Below are positions 1-9,800 of a DNA stretch of 64,000 bases, one piece after another. The position numbers and the translations under genes were made by a program. Where the stretch lies: the NCBI GenBank assembly GCA_964036195.1, contig OZ038451.1:31699927-31763926 (forward strand). The letters are read 5' to 3'. Below the pieces are notes generated by a model. That model was not told where the DNA came from. It did no database searches and saw only the letters and a program-made list of their open reading frames with translations. Source of the stretch: Sphaerolaimus hirsutus (taxonomy: Eukaryota; Nematoda; Chromadorea; Monhysterida; Sphaerolaimidae). Numbering within the stretch: position 1 is the first letter of the stretch; every line of letters starts with the position of its first letter.

Positions 1-101
1 AGAGGAAAAAAGACAGCAAGAGCAACATGTATGTTTTTGTGATACTACTGTATAAGTTTTTTGAGCTGTCCCCCCCAAACCAATGATTACTACTACTGCA
101 G

Positions 102-479
102 GATCGTCGTCACAGAGTCGTCACAGGACAACATAGCGATGAATATGGAGCAAAAGTCAGCACTTCCTCATATGAGCGCGCGCCCCCCCTCCGCGGAGCC
201 TTCGGCGCCGCGGCAACACCAACCCGAGGACTTCAACACCACCGAGACCACGCTACTGGGCGGGGGGGACGGCGGAGAACCAAACGTCGCCGGTCTGCGG
301 CCCCACCCCCTCCCAATGCCAAGAATGCTAGGAAATCGACACAGATGGGGCATGGTAATGGAATGAGTGGAGATGATCATGGCCGGAAAACAAAGTCTGA
401 TGAGCAAGGTCGTCGATTTAGTGTGCGTTTAAAGGAACAGCAAAAAGGTCGTCGTCGCTGTGGTGGCAGTAAAGTGTGA
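102..479 (+). CDS. 3'-terminal exon of an Arg/Lys-rich basic protein (5' part outside window)
   Basis: Seen: a good splice acceptor (TACTACTGCAG, with a pyrimidine-rich stretch upstream) ends at 101. The frame starting at 102 stays open for 125 codons to a TGA at 477-479. There is no in-frame ATG near its start, so this is most likely the last exon of a gene that begins before the window. The product is strongly basic: an RG/RRR/KRRR cluster lies around residues 48-60, a GRK/KSDEQGRR region follows, and the C-terminus has a KGRRR run. Overlapping ORFs in other frames (61-366 plus, 168-407 minus) are better explained as shadows of this GC-rich stretch. Inference: a nucleic-acid-binding, core-protein-like or nuclear protein. 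Its place just ahead of capsid-type genes would suit a virion core protein, but composition alone cannot show that. An AATAAA at 622 could serve it. Confidence 0.5.
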   Translation, partial: DRRHRVVTGQHSDEYGAKVSTSSYERAPPLRGAFGAAATPTRGLQHHRDHATGRGGRRRTKRRRSAAPPPPNAKNARKSTQMGHGNGMSGDDHGRKTKSDEQGRRFSVRLKEQQKGRRRCGGSKV

Positions 480-621
480 TGTCACTAGTAATAGTAATTG
501 TAGTAGTAGTAGTATTTAAGACAGATTATGTCATTCATAATACACTATTTTCCCCATTCATTCACTTTTTGTTGTTATTTTTTTGTCTTTTAACTTCTAC
601 TATTTGCAGTCATTAAACAAT

Positions 622-627
622 AATAAA
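622..627 (+). terminator. AATAAA poly(A) signal
   Basis: Lies 143 nt after the stop of the basic-protein exon and only 20 nt before the ATG of the next gene. The stretch 480-646 is otherwise AT-rich and holds nothing recognisable. Confidence 0.5.
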
Positions 628-646
628 CAACTTTGTCTTTACAAGA

Positions 647-3228
647 ATGCGACAAATTGTATATCTTAGTTCTGATCGGCAGTGGAACGAGAAAACAAGC
701 TCACACAGCTTCTTTTCCAATTTTTCATCTCGCAATTTATTACCATCGGCTGCGGCGGCAACTGCAGTGGGACCATCGTCAAACACTGTAGTACCAATTG
801 GCAGCGGCATATTGCAGAATAACATCGGTATTTATGATGATGATGTTTCAGCAGCAGTAGTACGGTATGAGTTTACATGTGCCAATATATTCATCGCTGC
901 TGTCGTTTTTCAGTGCCATCACTGTGTCCTGTCGACGAGGGAAGTACAATTGTGCTCGAGGAGACGTTTACACGTTGTGCAGATTTGCAAAATCGTGCAG
1001 ACCATATAAGTCTGATCGATTTGGAGCTTTGGGGATATCCAATTTTTGAAGGGAAGGACACAATCCCAGATTTTATTGTGGTAGATTGTGGTGGCACTTT
1101 GTTGTGGTGCCAGATTGACATTACCAGTGCATTGACATTTCCAAGCAACAGTTTTGAAGATTGGGCTAAGGTTGTTGAGCGTGAGCTAAATTCGATTCTG
1201 CGTGCTAATCCCGAAGAAAACGCTGGAAGACTTGGTGGAGGGAAACTGAGGGAATTGGACGAATCGACTGCTGCACTTTTAAGTCGGCTGGAACCAGGTT
1301 TTTTCCGTTGGCTTCATGATGGGGCGAGCAAAAAAGCTGCCGCGGACGAACAACTCCTCAAAGACCAAAACCAAAAAAGGTCAACAAAACATACTGGGGA
1401 AGGCAATCCAAAAAAACCTTGGGGTGATGGAGCTACACCACACCAAGGGAGCGGTACGACACCCCCCGTTCATGCCAAAATCAAGCAGCAGTCTGGACAC
1501 GTCAAACCCAAACCTTCTGATTCAACCAACACCAATGAACATAATGTCGATAGCATCGACAAGAGGCAACAACAACAAGGCAGAAAAGGTGAAAAAAAGA
1601 CTGGCATTGACGGCGGGCGCGGGCCGATTGAATCGTCGGATATGCCCGCTGAGGAACGAAGCCCTAGGAAGTTCGTCGAAGTTGGCACAGTTCACGACAT
1701 GGAAATATCCCCGATTAAGGAGCGGTCAGTTAGTAGCAAAACCAGCAGCGATGACGAAGACCGCCACCAAGACACCGTCGACAAGGGCGGCGGCGGCGGC
1801 GGCGGCGAAACCAACACAAAAGGCACCCTCAATGGAAGCAGCGGGAACGTCGGGAACGGGGGGCGTACAAAAAGTGTCGGTGGGGACAACATGATAGCTG
1901 ATGATTCCAATGACAACAACAGTGAGAATCCAATTGTCAATGACATAATGTCGTCAATAATGGGTTGGAATGAAGATGATTATGATGATATGGATCGTGC
2001 AACAGAAATGCTAACAGATTCTGATGATGATGACGATCAGTGGAAAAACAATGTTGACGATGGCTTCCCTGCGATAGATAGTGGCAATGAAGACTACTAT
2101 GATGATGATAGTGTGAGTTGTTTTTGTTTACTTTTTATAGTTGCTACTGCTTTATTGATGTATACACCACACAGGAAGTGCACCAACCACTGACCAAGGA
2201 TGAAATATCTGCTGTTCGACGTGGACGTAGACTGCGCTTAAAAAGGCAGACAGCACAAAAGCCACCAACGACAACAACAAAACAGACCCAAAAGGATAAT
2301 AAGCTACTTATTAACAATGAAGAGAAAATTAACAAGGGTGTTTTCATGGTCATGGAAATTATTACTCGCAATGGATATAGAATGCCAAGTGCATGGGCAT
2401 CTAATATGGCCACATCAACGTTGCACTATTGGATAGCCAAACGATTGAAGGAAACGTTGACATTGCATCATCAAATGTCTATGGATGATGCGAGTGTCTT
2501 TGTGGCTTCTCTGCTACTTGAAGATGAAAACTCGCTATTGAATGGAGATGCAGCACGCAGAAACACATTGTCGTTCGAGTCCAACTCTGAAACACCATCA
2601 CATATTGGCATACGTCGCTTTGCAATAAGAAACCCCGACACTAATCTTGTGACACGAATGTATATTAGTGAGCAGCTGGCACTCGAGTTGGGTTTTGTCA
2701 GTGTATCCAACACACAAGCAAACCAAATTGACTGGCAAGACACGAGTAATGTTCAATATGGCCACATGAAAAACCGAAAACGTACGTATGCAACGGTCCC
2801 CCATCAGCTTGATTTACGACGACAAGTACAAGTTAGATGCGATAGTGTGGAACCAATGTGCACTGTGTTTCAGTCAGAAGAAAAGCCACTTTTGGCTGTG
2901 TTCACATGGAAAGCAGCACTACACTCACCCGACAGTGGATCATGGGCATCTTCACGTCGCAACTATGCTTATGAACCACGATCTCCACATTTTGTACAGT
3001 TGAAACAGGTGCTTTGTCATATGTGTTTGTCATTAGCATATTAATTATAACGTCCCCTTTCACTTGTACATGCACACACAGACACCGACAAGTGGATGTG
3101 AGAAAGGATTGAAACTAATCCTTTATAATCACTGGGGAAAACCAACTCGTGCCAATGGACTTGTGTTCGCAAAATGTGCACTTACAAATTCAAATGCAGA
3201 GGGCACAGTTGATGCGGATTGGATTTGA
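647..3228 (+). CDS. Polinton-type second capsid (penton/minor-capsid-like) protein homologue, split gene
   Basis: Exons proposed: 647-about 864, 914-2112, 2175-3008 and 3082-3228. The last three junctions are phase 0 and all in frame, giving about 800 aa. The C-terminal half (from about 2570) has the block order I know from the uncharacterised invertebrate protein that accompanies F54H12.2-like Polinton capsid genes: a predicted strand-rich region, a 'LALELGF' segment, a 'CDSVEP' segment, then a 'PHFVQL' segment and a final strand-rich tail. The middle (about 1310-2250) is an unusual low-complexity insert: Gln/Lys-rich, then a Gly run, then a strongly acidic D/E/N stretch, then a basic RRGRRLRLKR patch. 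It is probably disordered. The exon 1/exon 2 junction is a problem: the obvious GT at 865 and AG at 913 shift the frame, so the first exon may differ or carry an indel. The structural role is inference; a profile search is needed to confirm it. Confidence 0.55.
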
Positions 3229-3275
3229 TAATATATGATGTTTTTTCATGTTTCTTGTGGTGGTGGTGGTGAACT

Positions 3276-3281
3276 AATAAA
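3276..3281 (+). terminator. AATAAA poly(A) signal
   Basis: Located 48 nt after the stop at 3226-3228 and about 60 nt before the next start codon, consistent with tight head-to-tail packing of these plus-strand genes. Confidence 0.6.
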
Positions 3282-3340
3282 CAACACAACCTTCATTCAG
3301 TGTATATTTCTACGACATTATTGTTACGAGTGAAATCAAA

Positions 3341-3901
3341 ATGGTGAATCAATCACGTTCGAAGCCATTATATCGATCTACGTCAAATTTTCTATCTACA
3401 GCACGACAGCAAACAACCAGCTGCAGCTCTTATTTACAGTTTGCACCTCGTGGCACACATTGGTATGACAACATGGCCAATGTACCTGATGAAATATTTA
3501 CAAAGCAATATTGGTCACAACAGTTTGATCAAAATATGGGCGATTTGGAAGCCACAAACAGAGATAAATGGTCCTCTGCAATGCTGTCGGAACTGTCATC
3601 ACAAAAGTTGGTAACACCAAGCGTACAGGACACATCCGATGTGAACCTACAACAGCAACAAGAACAGTTTGCACACGCAACCGGTGAACCTGCAGCAGCA
3701 CAGGGTGATTTGCACTCACAAAAACCACCATTAGAAAATGCAGCTGCTCCAATCATAGGTGGGAAAGGAAAGAAAAAAGCAACAAAAAGTGAAAAATCAC
3801 AAGAAAGTGTTCAGTTTGTACAGCCGCCGAGTAATAGTGGTACAAGTGCAAAATCGAACAGTTCCACAGCTGGAATTGCGGTATCCACAGAGTGGCTATA
3901 G
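3341..3901 (+). CDS. Unrecognised 186-aa protein between the two capsid-type genes
   Basis: Single-exon ORF with an ATG at 3341 and a TAG at 3899-3901. I do not recognise it. The N-terminal 90 residues are mixed, with aromatic residues around 35-65 (THWYDN, KQYWSQQF). Residues about 105-185 are low-complexity: a Gln run, an Ala/Pro/Gln region, a KGKKKATKSEKS basic patch, then Ser/Thr/Asn-rich sequence. No membrane segment or signal peptide is evident. Its position between two capsid-type genes suits a small virion, scaffold or cement protein, but that is only guilt by association. AATAAA follows at 3963. Minus-strand ORFs over the same bases are shadows. Confidence 0.6.
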   Translation: MVNQSRSKPLYRSTSNFLSTARQQTTSCSSYLQFAPRGTHWYDNMANVPDEIFTKQYWSQQFDQNMGDLEATNRDKWSSAMLSELSSQKLVTPSVQDTSDVNLQQQQEQFAHATGEPAAAQGDLHSQKPPLENAAAPIIGGKGKKKATKSEKSQESVQFVQPPSNSGTSAKSNSSTAGIAVSTEWL

Positions 3902-3962
3902 TGATTACACTAAACTGTTTTTGACCAATAATTATCATGTTATTTTTTCGATATGCAATAAT

Positions 3963-3968
3963 AATAAA
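3963..3968 (+). terminator. AATAAA poly(A) signal
   Basis: Lies 62 nt after the stop codon of the 186-aa ORF and about 150 nt before the ATG of the next gene. Between 3969 and 4116 only AT-rich sequence is seen. Confidence 0.6.
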
Positions 3969-4116
3969 GCGATAAAGACCCCCCCAATCGATCACTGAAT
4001 ACTTGTAGTCACGTGTACATTTTTTGCACATGAATGTACAATACATCATACTGTTGTAATTGTACAAAGGACTTTTTTATGTATCATGTGCATAATGTAT
4101 GTATCAAGTTTACGTC

Positions 4117-5942
4117 ATGGCTTCGAATCACCCTGCACGTATATTGAGTCCAAGAAAAAAACTACTTGACAGTGGATCACATTTATTACCGTGTCCACCA
4201 GAATTCAGACCTGGTATGTTATATGCAATAGTGGTGGTTAAACGACGACGACGACGACGACAGTTGACCCGTTAAACACGTATCCCTTTTTTTTAGATGC
4301 TTTGCCACCAACACAAGCATATGTGAGTCATTGTGAACGTGAGCAGCTTCTACTTATCAGCGATGGTAATGAAACATCACCATGTAAGAAGAAGAAGATA
4401 ATGTTTTATTTTGATTTATACATGTAGCACATTCCAATATATTAACCACCCACCTTAAAGATGTATTTACAACCGTGGCCGCCAGTACGGGTCTATTAGA
4501 TTTCTCATCGTTGCATTTACACTTGGTGATGCGCGTTGTGACAATCGATGGACATGAGATAAAAGCAGAATATCCTGCCGGAAACATATTTAATGCTACA
4601 GCTCCTGTGACACTAAAGGATCAAGTTGCATATGTGCCAAATCCCTTGGAAAGCATATGGGATGGAATTGAAATATTCCACAATTCACTACTGTTGTGTA
4701 GAGAGTCCAACTACAGTAAAAAAGCATATATAAAGAAAATTTTGCAAACAAGTGGTGTTTATCGACGTACACAATTGGCGGCAAGTGGCTGGGTCAAACT
4801 CAGCGATGAAGAAGCACCACACATTCAAAGTGGTGGAACCGAATATTTCAGAAAAAGATCTGAGCCTGTTTTTTTAACACAAGAGTTTTATGGAAGATTG
4901 GCATTGGATTTCGGAGAACAGGCGAAACCATGGCATTCTGCAATGCAATTAACAATTGTACTTAGACGTGTGCCAGACAGCTTAATGTTTGAATCATTTA
5001 GCTTACCAAAAGAATACATTGGAAAACTAAAAATCAAATTCGACAGTATTGAGTTGTCTGTACGTAAAATTCACCCGGTATGTCAGATTATGTGTTTTGC
5101 TTTTTTATATGTTATTTTCACATGTTGTGTTTTTCAGGTGACATCACTATCTGTTGCTTTGGCTGACCGTGTCAAGACACATGGAATCTATCATTCCTTC
5201 AGACAATATAACGTCGGGCAGGTGTCATTTTCACAAATGAATGTGTGAAAGTATACAAAGAGCAAAAGTGAAAATAACATATTTTCACACTTTTTCTGTT
5301 TGCATGCTTTCACATATGCACTTGTGAAACCCCCCCACGTATTTTCCTTACTGAAGGTGCTCGGGCCGCGCCTCCCATTGCCCTAGGAACACAGGTTTTT
5401 TAAAAAAAATTTTAAAAATTTTTTTAAAATTTTTTTTAAAATTTTTTAATTTTGTTTTCTATTACATGTGGGCCGACTACCGCGAGGATTAATAATATGT
5501 ATGAGTAAGACGGATGCTGCCAAGCCCCAGTCGACAGATGAACCAAGGCACAATTATCTGCCAATGCACGTATCCGATTTATCGGTTCAAATTGGGTCAA
5601 GACTATGTCCAAATAGACCGTTGCGCTTCAATTGGAGTCTAGCAAAAAGCTCTGACATTTACAGAGAATGTTATTCTATGATTGAAAACTGGACAGCTGT
5701 GCAAAATGAGTTGACAATGGCCAAGTTTACAACATGTCAATTCTTTGTATGTATAAGCTTATGTAACGACAAGGTTACAAGGTATGTCAAAGTGTAAAAG
5801 GTCATTTTTGCACTTTTTACATCCGTTTTTCAATCATTTCAGCAATAGCTGGGAAGCCCTGAACACTGGAGATGCATTTCTGAATATGACCTTTGCTGAG
5901 CCCATACCTTTGGGGGCTGTATACTTTATACAATACTTGTGA
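4117..5942 (+). CDS. F54H12.2-like, Polinton/Maverick probable major capsid protein, split gene
   Basis: Exons proposed: 4117-4213, 4297-4383, 4428-5077, 5138-about 5245, about 5471-5781 and 5843-5942. Phases agree at every junction and the sum is 1,353 nt, or 450 aa, close to the family size as I recall it. Blocks typical of F54H12.2-like proteins occur in order: an 'I..GI.IF.N' region followed by 'KKAYIKKIL', a 'RRTQLAASGW' region, a 'GRLALDFGEQ' segment, 'MQLTIVLRRVPDS', 'IELSVRKIHP', then 'GRLPRGLIIC' and a final 'AFLNMTFAEPIP' strand. Family knowledge: F54H12.2 of C. elegans sits beside the Polinton-type integrase F54H12.3, and Polintons encode double-jelly-roll major capsid proteins. 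The role here is therefore inferred as capsid shell. Oddities: ordinary GT-AG introns of 44-83 nt, and a roughly 220 bp segment (5246-5465) without a splice acceptor, flanked by ATGTG repeats (see findings). Confidence 0.7.
5246..5470 (+). mobile_element. 225-bp segment interrupting the capsid gene, flanked by ATGTG direct repeats
   Basis: ATGTG occurs at 5241-5245 (end of exon 4) and at 5466-5470 (start of exon 5). The intervening 220 bp holds TTTTCAC/GTGAAA-type short inverted motifs, a GC-rich patch (CTCGGGCCGCGCC) and a run of alternating A and T homopolymers (5400-5450). No AG lies just before the downstream coding block, so it is not a normal GT-AG intron. The two coding frames are compatible if one repeat copy plus the insert is absent. 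Either a small non-autonomous insertion or an atypical intron. Confidence 0.4.
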
Positions 5943-6184
5943 ATGATAGTTTTCTAAGAATTGGTATGTTATTTTCACAATATGTTATTTTCACGATATG
6001 TGTTTTTCACAAGATGTGATATTCACTATGATTTTGCGTTGTTATATGTTATATTCCATACATCTTTCAGATCCAACAAACACCATCTACACTCAACAAG
6101 TCCATGCAGAGTGATCAAGTGTCATATATGTTATATGTGTGTATATAGTAAAGTGATTTGTGTTTTTTTTCCTATTGTGTGACA

Positions 6185-6190
6185 AATAAA
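6185..6190 (+). terminator. AATAAA poly(A) signal of the capsid gene
   Basis: Situated 242 nt downstream of the stop at 5940-5942, the first clear AATAAA after the capsid-like gene. Confidence 0.5.
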
Positions 6191-6317
6191 GCAACCTTCC
6201 CATTCACAGATGGCAATTTTATTTAGAAATTGCAATAACAACTACAAGAAAAAATACAAAAAGTGAAAATATACAACAGCAATAAGACAATAATTGACAT
6301 ATAAAATCCTAACATAC

Positions 6318-6693
6318 AATGTTTTTTTGGGTGAACACTTTATGGATCACATTTCCCATTTAAGTAGTCAAAAAGAATGGGAATTTTTTTTATTTTTTTT
6401 TTTTATACAAACAGTTGACATACAATGTTTTTTTTGTGTGAACACCATGTGAACACTTTCCCATTTAAAATATGAAGTCAAAAAGAATGGGAATTTTTTA
6501 ATTTTTTATATATTTTTTTAGTTTTCCATTTTATATTTTTTTTTTAGTTTTCTATTTTGATAGTGATGAACAGTTGACATGAAATGTTTTTTTGGTGTGA
6601 ACACTTTGTGAACACTGTCCCCATCTTGATGTTTACAGTATTTGATATAGAGAGAAAGATAGAGAAAAAATATTTACAAAAGAGATGGGGACA
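6318..6693. repeat. Three diverged direct repeats, each with a covarying stem-loop
   Basis: Each unit has a block like CATACAATGTTTTTTT, then GTGAACACT, then an inverted repeat. Stem arms: 6353-6360 with 6376-6383 (TTCCCATT/AATGGGAA), 6458-6465 with 6486-6493 (same arms), and 6616-6626 with 6683-6693 (TGTCCCCATCT/AGATGGGGACA, perfect 11 bp). The third unit has changed both arms in a complementary way and has a longer loop. They lie between the 3' ends of two convergent genes. Confidence 0.6.
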
Positions 6694-6710
6694 TTTTACA
6701 TTTTTTACAT

Positions 6711-6827
6711 TCACTCACTCACTCTTACCATAATATGGAAGCACCATTGACAATCTGTACATACATTATATGCATTCTGGTGGCCTGCTACTGTACAACA
6801 TTTTTGGTAATCTGCTGTGCAGCACAT
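6711..6827 (-). CDS. Tiny cysteine-rich ORF (38 aa), unrecognised
   Basis: Minus-strand ATG at 6827 and TGA at 6711-6713. The 38 residues contain seven cysteines arranged CC-x6-CC-x11-C-x2-C-x2-C, which is too ordered to ignore. A GTAAGA donor-like site follows an in-frame ATG codon near 6729, so it may instead be one exon of something larger. It lies just past the poly(A) signal of the minus-strand gene ending at 6898, whose last exon is also cysteine-rich, so an alternative or duplicated terminal exon is possible. No function can be assigned. Confidence 0.25.
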   Translation of the reverse strand: MCCTADYQKCCTVAGHQNAYNVCTDCQWCFHIMVRVSE

Positions 6828-6851
6828 TAAAACAAATACCAATAATGACAT

Positions 6852-6857
6852 TTTATT
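6852..6857 (-). terminator. AATAAA poly(A) signal (minus strand)
   Basis: Reads AATAAA on the minus strand, 41 nt beyond the stop codon at 6898-6900, as expected for the 3' end of the large minus-strand gene. Confidence 0.6.
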
Positions 6858-6897
6858 TACACACAACTGTACATAAGTTCACAGCCTAATAAAGAAT

Positions 6898-9800
6898 TCA
6901 CATGGCTCTGCAAATCTCCATGCATGCATCTGGTGACATTGACACATGCCCTTCACATTCACAATGGGCACAGCGAATGTACAGGTGATGAGTGGCCTCG
7001 GTTGTGTTGCAGAACCTAGGGATAAAAGACAAAATGTCAAAGGTTGTCATGCATTTGTTACTACAGGTTACATTGGAAAGATGTAGCTATCGAAAAGACC
7101 TGCAATTTTTCCAAAATTCCAAGCCATTTGTGGCCTGCACTTTTTCAGGCACATGTGCCTCAAAGTTACTGGGCTGCTGGTCACATGAGCTGTGGGGGGG
7201 GACATAGCCTGCTGTGTTTGGGGCGCTAGAACTGAGCCCCCTGCAATAGCCAGGATTGAGGGGGATTTGGGGGGTCTGGTAGGGGTTGGTGTCGATGTGC
7301 AGGATCTGTGCCATAAACTTTTCCACATCTCTCCATCTGAGCAGCTTGACCATGACCATCTCGTCCACCTTCTTTCCAATCGGTAGGAGCCCTTTGCCAG
7401 CAGCTTTGCTGGCCTTCTGAAGTTTGTCCACGAACTGCGTCTGCATCTCTGTGACGGTGGTGCCCTGGGGGATCTGAAGGAGGGGGGATTTTTTTTGTTT
7501 TAGATTGTTTTATAAGTGATGTTCAAGTGTACAACAACAACAATTGACAACCAACATGGCCATCAACTTTGATGTATACTTGTCCAGACCGTTTGTCAGT
7601 TGCCCATTCCACCATTGGCAGAGTGTTCAGTGGTTTTGGGGGGTTGCCAAAACCCCTGCGCACGCGAGCATATAGATTGGTATAATGCTCAACATCCAGG
7701 GGTCCACTGGGTTCGCGCCCTGGATAGTCTTCAGTCAGCCAAGTGCCGGTCAGGTCGTCCCCATTCAAGTCTCTATTCTGTCTAAATACAGCCAATAATC
7801 TACTCATTGACTGTATTCTATTGCTGCGCCTTGACATGACCCGTTGCAATCTTACAGGAAAGCCACAGCCCATGTGCATGGACATGGCAATGGACACAGC
7901 GCGCACATCGCATGTGTTTACCATGTGCCCCCGCACCAGATTGCAGTCCCTCTCAAACATCATGGTCCATTTTTGCTCTTCTACCGGGACGCCAGCAAAA
8001 CCTTCAAACAGTGCTTCAATCGGGAGTACATGCCGTTCAATGTCAATGGCACGCTGCAGACCCGTGTATGAGCTCAAAGCTAATGTGGTGGCCAGCATTG
8101 CACGATCGGACTCCACCACATATTCGCGCACGGATGCATAAGCTTGGGCAAGCTGCACATTGTGCATAATGTGCATCTGATGGGCAGCCTTTTGCTGTTT
8201 GCTAGGAGGCTTTCCTCCCACACCTTTAAGCTTCTTCAGCTTTTTACTGGTGGTTGATGGAATGATGTAATCTGGGCTGCCCAACTCAGCTGTGACCGGT
8301 GGTTGCAGTCTTCCCCTGTCGAATAGTGGTTGGCCAGCTTCATCCATTGCATTCGCCAGCAATGGTAGAATGCCTGCCATACCCGTGGTGGCAGCTGACA
8401 GGCACTCTTCAATAGTGCCAGGTGTAAACGAGCCAGCTGGTGCATCCGCGTGGGTGTTGATGATGGTGGTGTTGGTGCTGGTGGTGCTGCTGCTGCTGGC
8501 ACGGTCAGGATTGGGTCCCCTCATTGGTGGCTGGAGGCTGACGCTCCGACAATCATGTCCATCTTGGAGTGCATAATCTGCAAAAAACAATACATTTTGT
8601 AGTCACAATATTGGTTTAAATGTCATAATCCTCCACTTTTAGCAGACATTCCACACAAACCCCCCATCTACCACAAAACCCACCCCCCAAAAAGTGCACA
8701 AAAACAGCCAACCTTGCGCAACTGGCTGGACATAGCTGGCAGATCGTCCATGTACTGGTTGAGGCCTAGCAAACTCCACAGCACATTCTCTTCTTGCATC
8801 TGAAACATATCGCTTGCTGTCCCCCCTGGGCACGTGTTGGGTGGTTCTGCTGCATTCATCCTCAGATTGATAAGTGCCATGGCATCCAGCTCCTCCAGAG
8901 CTTTCTGTTTCTTGTCCTGATCCTCCCCCTCTATAGCTGCATGCCTTTCCTTGGCCTGTTGCGCCAGCATTTCCTTCAGTTTCTCCAGGGGGGGCAGCTG
9001 CAGGCGCTCTCTGGCAATCTGTCTCAGTCTGGGGCACAGATCCAGCTGGAACTGCTTGTTCACCTGGAGCAGCTCTCTGATCTTCTTCACTTCCTGTGGT
9101 AGGCTGGCCAAATCCAGTTCCTGGTCCTGCTGTGCGTTTCCTGGACACAAATTCGCTTGTTCCACTGCCTCGCCACTGTGGGGGTAGCATACGACTGGTC
9201 CCTCTTGGTCTTTGTCCACTTGTAGAGCTGCTGTCTTTTTCTCCAGCTGCCTTAGTTCCAGCTTTGCGTTTACATGCCTCAGCATACGTGTTCGGGGGGA
9301 TGGTGTGCTGCCCACACTGCTGTTGGTCTTTGTGCTGGTCGTGCTTGCCTTGCACAGCTTGCTGTACAACCGGCGGCACCGCTTGCACTTGTGCTTCTTT
9401 CTCCGGGGCAATGAGCTGATTGAACTGCATGTACTGTTGTTCGAGCCGCTTTCGCTGCTTATCCAAACCCATTTCCCAGGCTTGCGATGCTTCTTGGTAG
9501 GTTTCGTAGTAGGTTCCTCCACCTCCTTCTGACCTGACGAAAACAGCCTTTTTCTTGCCTGTCTGGCTGTGGTGCCCGGATGGGTGACCCTCTTCACATG
9601 TCTCTGAGGTGGCTTGGGGGCATTCAGCAAGCTGCTGCTGGCCATTGGGGTCCTCTGCTGTAGACTGTCCACGTTCCATGTCTTCACAACCTCCATTCCT
9701 GCCACTTCTCTGGGTGGAGACTCCAGCACTATCACCTCCATGTCTGGCCTGGCTTTCTTTGCTGGTGGTGGTGGTGGCTGCTTTGGTGGGATTGGTGGCA

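Larger units (their letters stand above)
5943..6710. other. AT-rich spacer between convergent genes
   Basis: No convincing gene. From 5965 to 6030 the motif TATGTTATTTTCAC and its variants recur about three times, and resemble bases inside the preceding gene's introns. The stretch 6300-6700 holds three diverged stem-loop repeats annotated separately. Small ORFs here (for example 5961-6182) look like chance. Confidence 0.5.

Noticed and set aside
1316..1894. 192-codon plus-strand ORF overlapping the capsid companion gene
   Set aside because: It lies in another frame of the low-complexity insert and does not connect to splice sites.
5400..5452. Alternating A/T runs as a possible replication origin or matrix attachment site
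   Set aside because: Only 50 bp long and inside a segment that may be an insertion or assembly artefact; nothing else supports an origin.
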